A stretch of DNA of 64,000 nucleotides, taken from contig NZ_JAKXMK010000020.1 of the NCBI RefSeq assembly GCF_022524485.1, positions 181,808 to 245,807 of the forward strand, written 5' to 3'. The position numbers and the translations under genes were made by a program. Positions 24,597-32,717 of this stretch are shown here, piece after piece. How positions within the stretch are numbered: position 1 is the stretch's first letter; each line of letters begins with the position of its first letter. The DNA comes from Pseudonocardia alaniniphila. Its GTDB lineage: Bacteria; Actinomycetota; Actinomycetes; Mycobacteriales; Pseudonocardiaceae. The notes under the pieces were generated by a model. That model was not told where the DNA came from. It worked only from the letters and a program-made list of their open reading frames with translations, and searched no databases.

Positions 24597-25472
24597 ATGA
24601 CGTCCAGTGTGCGCAACCGGGTGCCGGCGCCAGCACTGTTCGTCGTCGGGGGCCTCTCGATGTACGTCGGGGCAGCCCTCGCGGTGGGGCTGTTCACCCG
24701 ATTGTCGCCGTCCGCTGTCGCGATGTTACGGATGATCGGGGCCGCGGCGGTGCTTCTCGCCTGGCGCCGCCCGGGCCTCGGCGCATGGCGTGGGCCGCGG
24801 TTTCGCCAGGCCGTTGCGCTCGGCTCGGCCACGGCGTTGATGAACGTCACATTCTACGAGGCGATCGCCCGGCTCCCCCTCGGCACCGCGGTGGCGATCG
24901 AGTTCTGCGGACCGGTGGCCGTCGCCGCGGTGGCGTCGCGCGGCGCCCGTGATCTCGGTGCGGTGGTGCTGGCGGCGGCCGGTGTGCTGCTCATCGCGGA
25001 TGTGCGCTGGTCAGGAGGCCCTGCGGGGGTGCTGTGGGCGCTCGGGGCCGCGGCGCTGTGGGCCACCTACATCCTGCTGAGCAAGCGGGTGGCGAGGTCC
25101 GGCAACGGCCTCGACGACCTCGCGGTGGGGTTCACCGTGGCCGCTGTGGCGTTCTCTCCGCTCCTGCTGCTCGGTGGTCCGGAAGGCCCCGGAGCACTGC
25201 TCGACCCCGTGGTCCTGGTGCTCGGTCTCGGGGTGGGAGTGCTGGCCAGCGTGGTGCCCTACGTGCTCGATCAGGTGGTGCTGCGCAGGCTGGGGCGAGC
25301 CCGGTTCGCGGTGCTGCTGGCGTTACTGCCTGCCACCGCCACGGTCGTGGGCTTGGTCGGATTGGGCCAGATTCCGGGCATCCAGGAATTGCTCGGTATC
25401 GCTGCGGTGATCCTGGCGGTCGCGCTCCGGTCACGGGAAGGTGACGAACCGGCAGCGGTCGGCGGTGGCTGA
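24597..25472 (+). CDS. EamA-family (RhtA-like) inner-membrane transporter
   Basis: A 291-residue protein with ten predicted transmembrane segments arranged as two EamA repeats. FVVGGLSMYVGAALAV is the first segment and FYEAIARLPLGTAVAIEF is a typical loop plus helix. The second repeat runs from about VLWALGAAALWATYILLSKR to the C-terminus, and VVPYVLDQVVLRRLG precedes the last pair. RhtA-type members export amino acids such as threonine and homoserine; the actual substrate is not known. The ATG at 24597 immediately follows a leaderless-type promoter. The gene is isolated: the next gene (SARP) is convergent, 87 bases away. Confidence 0.87.
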   Translation: MTSSVRNRVPAPALFVVGGLSMYVGAALAVGLFTRLSPSAVAMLRMIGAAAVLLAWRRPGLGAWRGPRFRQAVALGSATALMNVTFYEAIARLPLGTAVAIEFCGPVAVAAVASRGARDLGAVVLAAAGVLLIADVRWSGGPAGVLWALGAAALWATYILLSKRVARSGNGLDDLAVGFTVAAVAFSPLLLLGGPEGPGALLDPVVLVLGLGVGVLASVVPYVLDQVVLRRLGRARFAVLLALLPATATVVGLVGLGQIPGIQELLGIAAVILAVALRSREGDEPAAVGGG

Positions 25473-25559
25473 TTTCGGTTACAAAGAGTGAATCGCCGAA
25501 CGGTAACCAAGCGTGACCGGTTTGTCCAGTTTCGCGTGATCAGCCGCCGAATGGATGAA

Positions 25560-27440
25560 TCATGGACGACACGCCCGTGCAGCGGTGAGCGGCAGCGCGC
25601 CAGCAGATGAAGCAGCCGTGGGAGCGGCGTGCGCAGCAGGGAAGTCATCTGCCGGGGCTCGCGGCGACACGCCCGAGGGGCGCAGGGCGTGCCGCCGGAC
25701 CTCGGCCCGCACGAGCGTGAGGAACCGGTACCGGCCTCCGCCGACCGCTTCCAGGAGGTGCACGCCGACCAGCGCCTCCAGGATCCGGCGGGCCTCCGTG
25801 CCCTCCACGCCGAGCAGCGGCGCCACCGCGGGGACGTCCAGCAGGTCGTGGTCGCACAGCGCGATCCGCCGGCAGGCCGCGGCCAGCTCGGGGGCGAGCC
25901 TGCTCATCGCCCACTCGAACCGGGTGCTCGCGGCCCTGCGGTCCTCGTCGAGCACCACCGGCGACGCGAAGTCCTCGCGGATCTGCCGGTGCACCTCGTG
26001 CACCGTCTCGCGCGGCCTCGCGAGCAGCCGCGCGGCCGAGATCCGCACGGCGAGCGGCTGCGCGGAGCACTCGGCGACGATCCCCTCCGCGGCGCAGGGC
26101 TCCGCCCGCAGGCGCTCATGACCCGCGAGCCGTCCCATGAGCGTCAGCGCGTCCTCGTCGGCGAGTGGGCCCACTGCCACCGAACGCAGACCGGGAAGAT
26201 CGATCAGGCGCCGCCAGCTCGTCACGATCACGGCGGAGGACGGCGCGGCGGGCAGCAGCGGCAGCACCTGTTCGCTGCTGTCGGCGTCGTCGAGGACCAC
26301 CAGGATCCTGCGTTCGGTGAGCAGGGTGCGCCACAGCGCGCTGCGCTCGCCCACCGCGGCCGGCAGCCGATCCCGGCCGATCCCGAACGCCGCCAGGAAC
26401 CCGGCGAGGATCTCGCCCGGGTCGACGGGTGGCCCGCCCGGCGTGCTCAGCGTCGCGAAGAGCTGCCCGTCGCGGAAGTGGTGGCGCACGGACCGCGCGA
26501 CGTGCGTGGCCAGCGCGGTCTTCCCCATGCCGGTGAAGCCGGTGATCCCGACGAGCGCCGGGCCGTCCGGGCACAGCAGGCGGTCGGTGATCCACGTGAT
26601 CTCGGGGGAGCGCCCCACGAAGTCCGCCGTGTCCGCGGGCAGCTGCGCGGGCGTCGGCGTGACGACCGGCTCCGTGATCGGGGCTGTGGGAGACCCGTCG
26701 TCGGCGAGGATGCGGGCGTGCAGCTCGCGCAGGCCCGCGCCCGGCTCGAGACCGAGCTCGTCGCGCAGCAGCCGCCGGATGTCCCGGTAGGCCGCCAGCG
26801 CCTCGGCCCGCTGCCCGGACCGGTACAGCGCCAGGATCAGCAGCTCCCACAGCCGCTCGCGCAGCGGGTGCCGCGAGACGAGCGCGGTCAGCTCGGACAC
26901 CGCCTCGACGTGGCAGCCCAGCTCGATCGACACCGCCAGCTCGTCCACCACCGCCGCCGCGCGCATCTGCTCCAGTCGCACGCGGTGGGCGGTGGAGCCG
27001 GGCCCGACCGCGCCGCTGAGCGGTGTGCCCTGCCACAGCGCCAGCCCGGCCCGCAGCCCGGCCGCGGCGCTCGACGTGTCGCCGCTGCGGAGGGCTTCCC
27101 GCGCCTTGTGGATGTGGTGGCGGAAGAGGCCGACGTCCACCGCGAGCGGGTCCACCGCCAGCACGTAGCCGCCTCCGGAGGAGGTGATGAGGCCGGGACC
27201 GCCGCCGCCGAGGATCCGCCGCAGCCGGTAGACGTACGTGCGGATCGTGCTCGCCGCTCCCCGCGGGACGTCGTCGCCCCACAGCTCGCGCGCGGCCTCG
27301 TCGACCGGCAGGGGCTGCCCCTCGCGCAGTAGCAGTACCGCGAGCACGGCCCTCTGCTGGCGGGACCCGAGATCGACCTCCACATCGCCCCGCCACGCCC
27401 GCACCTGCCCGAGCAGGGCGAATCTCAGTGCTGGGTCCAC
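25560..27440 (-). CDS. SARP-family regulator with BTAD and NB-ARC ATPase domains
   Basis: A 626-residue AfsR/DnrI/RedD-like regulator. An OmpR-type winged helix is at residues about 5-95 (LGSRQQRAVLAVLLLREGQ, ASTIRTYVYRLRRILG). The bacterial transcriptional activation domain covers about 100-245 (RHPLRERLWELLILALYRSG). The NB-ARC ATPase begins near 275 with Walker A GFTGMGKTAL and Walker B RILVVLDDAD, and a winged-helix segment follows. The protein ends soon after it, so the TPR region of full AfsR is absent. SARPs activate secondary-metabolite clusters. The GTG at 27440 is chosen from a GGGAGGGA ribosome-binding site. It is adjacent to a GlxA regulator on the same strand. Confidence 0.87.
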   Translation of the reverse strand: MDPALRFALLGQVRAWRGDVEVDLGSRQQRAVLAVLLLREGQPLPVDEAARELWGDDVPRGAASTIRTYVYRLRRILGGGGPGLITSSGGGYVLAVDPLAVDVGLFRHHIHKAREALRSGDTSSAAAGLRAGLALWQGTPLSGAVGPGSTAHRVRLEQMRAAAVVDELAVSIELGCHVEAVSELTALVSRHPLRERLWELLILALYRSGQRAEALAAYRDIRRLLRDELGLEPGAGLRELHARILADDGSPTAPITEPVVTPTPAQLPADTADFVGRSPEITWITDRLLCPDGPALVGITGFTGMGKTALATHVARSVRHHFRDGQLFATLSTPGGPPVDPGEILAGFLAAFGIGRDRLPAAVGERSALWRTLLTERRILVVLDDADSSEQVLPLLPAAPSSAVIVTSWRRLIDLPGLRSVAVGPLADEDALTLMGRLAGHERLRAEPCAAEGIVAECSAQPLAVRISAARLLARPRETVHEVHRQIREDFASPVVLDEDRRAASTRFEWAMSRLAPELAAACRRIALCDHDLLDVPAVAPLLGVEGTEARRILEALVGVHLLEAVGGGRYRFLTLVRAEVRRHALRPSGVSPRAPADDFPAAHAAPTAASSAGALPLTAARACRP

Positions 27441-27672
27441 TGTCGTGTCCCTCCCCGTTCTCGCGCGACGCACCCGCCCCCACCAGTGGTGCGCGCCACG
27501 CGGCCCCTCATCGGCACTACGGCCGGGGCGGGGACCTCTGTTCACCGGGCCCGTCCGATACGGGCGCGGTGACGGCGATGCCCCAGGTCGGCGGCCCGGC
27601 GGGCGGTCTGCTGTGCCGAGTGTCACCACGGTCCGGGCCGGACGGTGAGCCGAACGGAGGATCGAGCGGAGC

Positions 27673-28626
27673 TCAGAGCGTCGAGCGGAGCCGCGGTGCG
27701 CTCTGCTTGCGGCGCAGCGCCCGCCGCAGTGTCTCCTCGCTGCCCAGGCCGCTGCGCCGTGCCGCGCCGGCGATGCTCTCGCCGGAGAGGATGAGCGCCG
27801 AGGCCGCCTCCACCCGTACGGAGGCGACGTACTCCGCGGGCGTGCAGCCGACCTCCGCCTTGAACCGGCGGCTCAGGTGCCGAACGCTCAGTCCGGAGTG
27901 CCGGGCGAGGGCGGCGAGGCTGTGGTCGGCGGCGGGATCGGCGGCGATGCGATCGCACAGGTCGCGGAGCAGGCTGCGCCGCGGCCGGGTGGTACGGGCA
28001 GGCACCGACATCTGCGGTTGTGCTCCGTGCCTGCGCATGAACAGGACGAGGTCCTGTGCGATCCGGTGGGCGAGGGCGTCACCCTCGTCCTCCTCCACGA
28101 GCGCGAGCGCGAGGTCGATCCCGGCGGACACGCCCGCGGAGGTGAGGACGCGGCCGTCGCGGACGTAGATCGACTCCTCGTCCACGGCGACGGTGGGGAA
28201 GCGGCGTGCGAGGGTCGCCGTGTGGCGCCAGTGGGTGGTGGCCCGCAGCCCGTTCAGCAGCCCGACCGTGCCGAGGGCGAACGAGCCCGCGCAGATCGAC
28301 GTCACGCGCCGGGCGCCCGTGGCGAGTTGCCGGATCGCATCCAGCAACCCGGCAGGCGCCCCGGCCTCCACCAGGACCTCCCCGCCGGGCACCACGAGCG
28401 TGTCGACGGGGCCGGCCGCGCGTGCCGGGCAGGTGACTCCGAGCCGCAGCCCGCCGGACGTGGTGACGTCCGCGCCGTCCGGCGAGCACACGGTGACGTC
28501 GTAGGGCGCTCCCATCGACCGGGCCACGTCGAACACCTCGAGCGGGCCGGTGACGTCGAGCAGCCGCACACCGTCGAAGACCAGGACGACGACCGTGCGC
28601 CGCCGGTCGGCCGGGGTGATGGGCAT
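27673..28626 (-). CDS. GlxA-family AraC-type transcriptional regulator
   Basis: A 317-residue regulator with an N-terminal DJ-1/PfpI-like domain (VVLVFDGVRLLDVTGPLEVF; TSICAGSFALGTVGLLNG around the nucleophile-elbow Cys at about residue 112) and a C-terminal AraC double helix-turn-helix (HSLAALARHSGLSVRHLSRR; CTPAEYVASVRVEAA). Such proteins sense small ligands and control amino-acid, carnitine or nitrile-type catabolic genes. It is divergent from the DUF1097-nitrile hydratase genes (154 bases to the chosen start), the obvious candidate targets. The ATG at 28626 is the first Met and fits the family start. Confidence 0.88.
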   Translation of the reverse strand: MPITPADRRRTVVVLVFDGVRLLDVTGPLEVFDVARSMGAPYDVTVCSPDGADVTTSGGLRLGVTCPARAAGPVDTLVVPGGEVLVEAGAPAGLLDAIRQLATGARRVTSICAGSFALGTVGLLNGLRATTHWRHTATLARRFPTVAVDEESIYVRDGRVLTSAGVSAGIDLALALVEEDEGDALAHRIAQDLVLFMRRHGAQPQMSVPARTTRPRRSLLRDLCDRIAADPAADHSLAALARHSGLSVRHLSRRFKAEVGCTPAEYVASVRVEAASALILSGESIAGAARRSGLGSEETLRRALRRKQSAPRLRSTL

Positions 28627-28780
28627 GGCGAAAGACTATGCAGGGATCGGTGATCCCCCGACCGGCCGTGGCCGGATCTGAGGCATTCCTGGCCATCGCG
28701 GCGACGACCGTTGCGCTCTCGTCACGTGGATGAAACGGCTGTTTCCGACGATCGCGGCGACGAGGAAAAGGGGAGTGCGG

Positions 28781-29305
28781 ATGTCGGGGAAGAATGCACT
28801 CGCGCCCCGCATCGGGGTGCTCGGCGCCGTCGCGGTGCTGTTCACCGGCGCGGTCGTGCTCGTTCCGGTATGGGTGGTCTTCATCGCGTGGGCGTCGTTC
28901 TTCATCCTCGGTGGAGGCATGAACGGGCTCGTGCGTTCCGTCGTGAGCAACCTGACCGGGTTGGTGATCGCGACGGTCACCCTGATGGTCAGCCAGGGCC
29001 TCGGCATGGGCCTCGTGCTCACCGCCGTGGCGGTGGGGGCGGGCAGCGCGGCCATGGTTCTGGTGTCGCGCGCATCGCTGCTCGGGACGATTCCGGCGAT
29101 CGTCTGGGGCTTCGCCTCCACGGTCGGCACCGTCGCCGTGACCGGACGCGGGGTCCTGACCGCCTCGATCGGAAACCCGGCGGTCATGGCCGCGGTGGCC
29201 CTCGTGCTCGGTGGCCTGTTCGGGATCGTGTCCGAGCGGGTGGCGCAGGTGCTCTCGGCGGAGCCGGCGAACAGGGCGGAGCCGTCACCGGAGATCTCCG
29301 GATGA
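28781..29305 (+). CDS. DUF1097-like membrane protein
   Basis: A 174-residue integral membrane protein with about five transmembrane segments (start IGVLGAVAVLFTGAVVLVPV; then IAWASFFILGGGMNG). The WASFFxxGGG segment matches DUF1097 (E. coli YcdZ-like), whose function is unknown. GGGGAG lies upstream of the ATG at 28781, which I prefer to the ATG at 28730. It precedes the nitrile hydratase genes by about 150 bases on the same strand and could be a co-regulated transporter, for example for the nitrile or amide; this is an inference. Confidence 0.72.
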   Translation: MSGKNALAPRIGVLGAVAVLFTGAVVLVPVWVVFIAWASFFILGGGMNGLVRSVVSNLTGLVIATVTLMVSQGLGMGLVLTAVAVGAGSAAMVLVSRASLLGTIPAIVWGFASTVGTVAVTGRGVLTASIGNPAVMAAVALVLGGLFGIVSERVAQVLSAEPANRAEPSPEISG

Positions 29306-29457
29306 CGCAGCGCCAGATTCCCGGATATGACTCGACGAACCGGCGTTTCGTCGTGGCCGGATCTGCGCCGATCACGTCCGGCGAAGCGACCTCCCGCCTC
29401 CTTGTGGCGTGAAACGATTGCCTGTGATGGGAATACAGAAACGGAAATGGGGTGCAT

Positions 29458-30216
29458 GTGAAGCTTCAGCACCAACTGGGCGGGCTGGAAGGCCTCGACG
29501 GTCCGCTGGACTTCGAGAAGCGGGTGTTCGTCCAGGAATGGGAGAAGCGGATATTCGGCATCCATGCCGCGATGATGGGGTTGTCCCGTTCGTTGCGCGA
29601 CGCGCTGCCCGACTACGACATCGACGCCGTTCCGACGGCGTTCGCCAGCGCCTGGACCTGGGCAGATCTGCGCAGCGGCGCTGAGGCGATGAACCCGTTC
29701 GCCTACTTCCAGTACCGCTACTACGAGAAGTGGCTGGGCGGAATCACCGCCTACCTGCTCGACACGGGATACCTCACCCCCGAGGAGCTCGACGCCGCGA
29801 CGAATCGCTTCCGGGAGGATCCTGCCGCGCCGCTGCCGTCCGGCGAGAACCCCGCCGTCGACGCCCAGGTCGTCCGGTACCTGCGCGAGGGCGACTCGCC
29901 GCGGCGCGGTCCGGCCGACCCGGCCTTCGCCGTGGGAGCCCACGTGACCGTCCGCAACCCGCCCGCTGTCGCCCACACCCGGTTGCCGGGATACCTGCGC
30001 GGGTGCGGCGGCACCGTGGAGCGGGTCTTCGAGGGCAGCTACCGCTACTTCCGCTCGACCGGCCCCGACGGCCTCGGCGAGCCGATGGCGGTCTACATCG
30101 TCCGTTTCGATCCCGCGCAGGTGTGGGGCACCGCCGCCGAACCCACCGGGGGCCGGTTGTACGCCGAGCTCTACGAGACCTACCTCGCCCCCGCCGACCA
30201 GGAAGGACAGCAGTGA
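29458..30216 (+). CDS. nthB: Nitrile hydratase beta subunit
   Basis: A 252-residue beta subunit. The N-terminal helical part (HQLGGLEGLDGPLDFEKRVF; WEKRIFGIHAAMMGLS) and the SH3-like C-terminal barrel (HTRLPGYLRGCGGTVERVFE; YIVRFDPAQVWG) are both present. Nitrile hydratase hydrates nitriles to amides; the beta subunit wraps the metal-bearing alpha subunit. The GTG at 29458 follows GGAAATGGGG, and a GTG at 29452 is an alternative. It overlaps the alpha gene by GTGA (30213-30216). The order beta-alpha-accessory is typical of the cobalt-type group. Confidence 0.92.
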   Translation: MKLQHQLGGLEGLDGPLDFEKRVFVQEWEKRIFGIHAAMMGLSRSLRDALPDYDIDAVPTAFASAWTWADLRSGAEAMNPFAYFQYRYYEKWLGGITAYLLDTGYLTPEELDAATNRFREDPAAPLPSGENPAVDAQVVRYLREGDSPRRGPADPAFAVGAHVTVRNPPAVAHTRLPGYLRGCGGTVERVFEGSYRYFRSTGPDGLGEPMAVYIVRFDPAQVWGTAAEPTGGRLYAELYETYLAPADQEGQQ

Positions 30217-30839
30217 CCGCGCAGTTCGGCTACCCGAGTGACCGCGAGGAGACCAGCGCGGCGCAGGTGCGTGCGCTGGAGGCGCTCCTCATCGAGAAGG
30301 GCGTCATCACCAGCGGCACTGTCGACAAGGTGCTCGGCTACTTCGAGTCGGAGATGACCCCGCTCAACGGCCGGAAGATCGTCGCCCGGGCCTGGACCGA
30401 CCCGGAGTTCGCCCGCAGGCTCGCCGCCGACACCCCCGCCGCCGTCGCCGAGCTCGACCTGCCTGACGGCATGGCGGGTGCCGAGGGCGAGCACATCGCC
30501 GCCGTCGTCAACGAGCCGGGGATCCACAACCTCGTGATCTGCACGCTGTGCTCCTGCTTCCCCTGGCCGGTGCTCGGCTTGCCGCCGTACTGGTACAAGG
30601 ACCCGGTCTTCCGGGCGCGCGCAGCGCGGGAACCACGCAAGGTGCTGACGGAGCTGGGCGTGGCACTGGACGAGGACACCGAGGTGCGCGTGTGGGACTC
30701 CAGCGGCCACTCCCGCTGGTTCGTCGTGCCGGAGCGGCCGGCCGGCACGGAGGGGATGTCCGAGGCCGAGCTCGCCGAACTGGTGACCACCGAGTCGATG
30801 ATCGGCGTCGCGCTCGCCGACTCCCCGGCCGGGAGGTGA
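30213..30839 (+). CDS. nthA: Nitrile hydratase alpha subunit, cobalt type
   Basis: A 208-residue catalytic subunit. The metal motif CTLCSC is at residues 110-115; Thr after the first Cys marks cobalt enzymes, whereas iron enzymes have CSLCSC. The second and third Cys should be oxidised to sulfinic/sulfenic acid. Downstream, GLPPYWYKDPVFRARAAREP carries the conserved Trp-Tyr-Lys and Arg residues. The GTG start overlaps the beta stop. No amidase gene lies nearby, so the amide product must be processed elsewhere. Confidence 0.94.
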   Translation: MTAQFGYPSDREETSAAQVRALEALLIEKGVITSGTVDKVLGYFESEMTPLNGRKIVARAWTDPEFARRLAADTPAAVAELDLPDGMAGAEGEHIAAVVNEPGIHNLVICTLCSCFPWPVLGLPPYWYKDPVFRARAAREPRKVLTELGVALDEDTEVRVWDSSGHSRWFVVPERPAGTEGMSEAELAELVTTESMIGVALADSPAGR

Positions 30840-30844
30840 GCGGG

Positions 30845-31159
30845 ATGACCGACGTGAGCCCGGTGACGCTGCACCCGTCCTGTGTCACCGATCTCAACCA
30901 GCCCGTGTTCGACGAGGAATGGCAGCGGCGCGCGTTCGGGCTGGCGGTCGCGCTGTCGGAGTTCGGCCACTACCCGTGGGCCGACTTCCAGCAGGAGCTG
31001 ATCACGAAGATCGGAGCGTGGGAGGACGCACCCGCCGACGCCCGCGGCCGGTGGGAGTACTACGAGCACTGGGTGGCCGCACTCGGTGCCGTGGTGCGCG
31101 AGCACGGCATTCTCGAGGACGGCTACGTCAACCCGGAGGACCGCGACTCCCGTGCCTAG
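30845..31159 (+). CDS. Nitrile hydratase accessory protein (activator)
   Basis: A 104-residue protein related to the N-terminal part of the beta subunit (FDEEWQRRAFGLAVALSEFG; WADFQQELITKIGAWE; YYEHWVAALGAVVREHG). Such proteins act as self-subunit-swapping chaperones that deliver cobalt to the alpha subunit. GGGAGG ends about nine bases before the ATG at 30845. It ends 27 bases from the convergent glycosyltransferase gene. Confidence 0.86.
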   Translation: MTDVSPVTLHPSCVTDLNQPVFDEEWQRRAFGLAVALSEFGHYPWADFQQELITKIGAWEDAPADARGRWEYYEHWVAALGAVVREHGILEDGYVNPEDRDSRA

Positions 31160-31186
31160 CAGGCCCGGCGTGACGATCCGTGTGGC

Positions 31187-32434
31187 TCACGCGGGCACGG
31201 GCGGGCTTTCCCGGTTGACCGCGGCGAGCAGCAGCGTGGCGGCCACCCTCGTTCCGTCGGTGCGGATCGTGGCGGCCACGGCGGTCGCCCGGGCGCGGGT
31301 CTCGGGGGCCAGGGCCGTCTCGAGCGCGGCTGAGAGGGACCCGGTGGTCGGAGCCGGACCGTCGTGTGCCGCGCCGATGCCCAGCGCGGCCACCCGGCTT
31401 GCCCAGTACGGCTGGTCCGCCATCTGCGGCACCACCACCTGAGGCGCGCCGGCCCGGGCAGCGGTCGTCGTCGTGCCCGCGCCGCCGTGGTGCACGACGG
31501 CGGCCACCCGGCGGAACAGCGCCTGCTGGTTGACCTCGCCGACGGCGAAGCAGTCGTCCTGGTCGTCGATCAGGCCCAGGTCGGCCCAGCCGCGGGAGAC
31601 GAGTACCCGGCGGCCCTGCGCGCGGACCGCCTCGATGACCGCCCGGGCGACGCCGTCCGAGTCGCGCATGGGCATGCTGCCGAAGCCCACGTACACCGGT
31701 GGTGCGCCGGCGTCCAGGAACGCCTCCACCCCTGCTGGGAGGGGGCGTTCGTCCGGCCGGATCCACGCGCCGGTCTGCACGACGTCGAGGTCCGCGGGCT
31801 CCAGCCACGGGCCCAGGTTCGGATCCGCCGCCAGCCACGGCCGGTCGGCGAGGACGTGGTCGAGGACGTTGTCCACCGGTGGCAGGCCGATCGATGCCCG
31901 GTGCGTGTTGATCGCCTCGCCGAACAGCCCGTTCACGTTCTCGCTGTTCAGATTCCACAGCACCCGGTTGTCGGTCACCTCCGGTGGGAGCGGCCGGCCC
32001 GGCCACGCCTGCGGCGGGTGGTGCGGAGAAGGCAGGTAGGACGGAAAGAACGCCACCCACACATAGGGGATACCCAGCTTCTCGGCCACCGCCCGCGCGC
32101 CGGCCCCGGCCGGGATCAAGCCGGTCGCGACCACCGCATCACATCCCTCGGCCGCCGCGGCGACCGCGTCGTACGTCGCGGCGGCCAACGCGGCGGCGCG
32201 CTGGGACAGGCCCTCCGCCGGCAGCGGCGCCGTCCCGGTGACCGCCCCCTTCACCGTCGGGCGTACCGGCCGGCCGATCGGCACCAGCGGGACGCCGACA
32301 CCGTCGAGCAACTCCGCGAAGTCCGGCGGCGCGCACACCCGCACCTCCGAGCCGAGCGCCCGTAACTGCACCGCGAGCCCCACCATCGGTTCGACGTCCC
32401 CGCGCGACCCGTACGTCATCAACAACACACGCAT
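31187..32434 (-). CDS. Macrolide/glycopeptide-type glycosyltransferase (GT1 family)
   Basis: A 415-residue GT-B enzyme of the MGT/GtfB type. The N-terminal acceptor domain begins MRVLLMTYGSRGDVEPMVGL, the classic GSRGDVxP motif. The C-terminal donor domain contains PPVYVGFGSMPMRD, HHGGAGTTTTAARAGAPQVV (diphosphate-binding HHGGAGT, at about residue 320) and PQMADQPYWA. It transfers a sugar from a nucleotide donor onto a natural product or lipid. Conserved His and Asp residues for acceptor activation are plausible near the N-terminus. No aglycone biosynthesis genes lie in the window, although a SARP regulator is about 4 kb away. The ATG at 32434 fits the family start. Confidence 0.9.
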   Translation of the reverse strand: MRVLLMTYGSRGDVEPMVGLAVQLRALGSEVRVCAPPDFAELLDGVGVPLVPIGRPVRPTVKGAVTGTAPLPAEGLSQRAAALAAATYDAVAAAAEGCDAVVATGLIPAGAGARAVAEKLGIPYVWVAFFPSYLPSPHHPPQAWPGRPLPPEVTDNRVLWNLNSENVNGLFGEAINTHRASIGLPPVDNVLDHVLADRPWLAADPNLGPWLEPADLDVVQTGAWIRPDERPLPAGVEAFLDAGAPPVYVGFGSMPMRDSDGVARAVIEAVRAQGRRVLVSRGWADLGLIDDQDDCFAVGEVNQQALFRRVAAVVHHGGAGTTTTAARAGAPQVVVPQMADQPYWASRVAALGIGAAHDGPAPTTGSLSAALETALAPETRARATAVAATIRTDGTRVAATLLLAAVNRESPPVPA

Positions 32435-32717
32435 TTCGTGACTCGCATTTCCCTGGGTTCTGGCTTCGGCGCGCGATTCTGCGGCACGACAAGGGTCTTG
32501 CCGCAAGCCCCCCGGTGAGCTATAAGTTGAAGTGGGAAGAGGCGGGTACTCCACTTTTCATTCGTCGTCCGCTGTGGACGCACACCGACGCCGCGCCCAC
32601 CCGAAGCCGCTACCAGCGCCGATCCGGGACGTGTGCGAATTCGTTTCGAACAGCCGGATTCAGGAATTCCCGGCTGACTTGCGGATGCGGGAACCGCATA
32701 CCGTGGCGCTCGACGAG

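Noticed and set aside
30213..30839. Thiocyanate hydrolase gamma subunit instead of nitrile hydratase alpha
   Set aside because: The families are related, but the two-subunit plus accessory layout, full-length beta and GLPPYWYK motif fit nitrile hydratase better.
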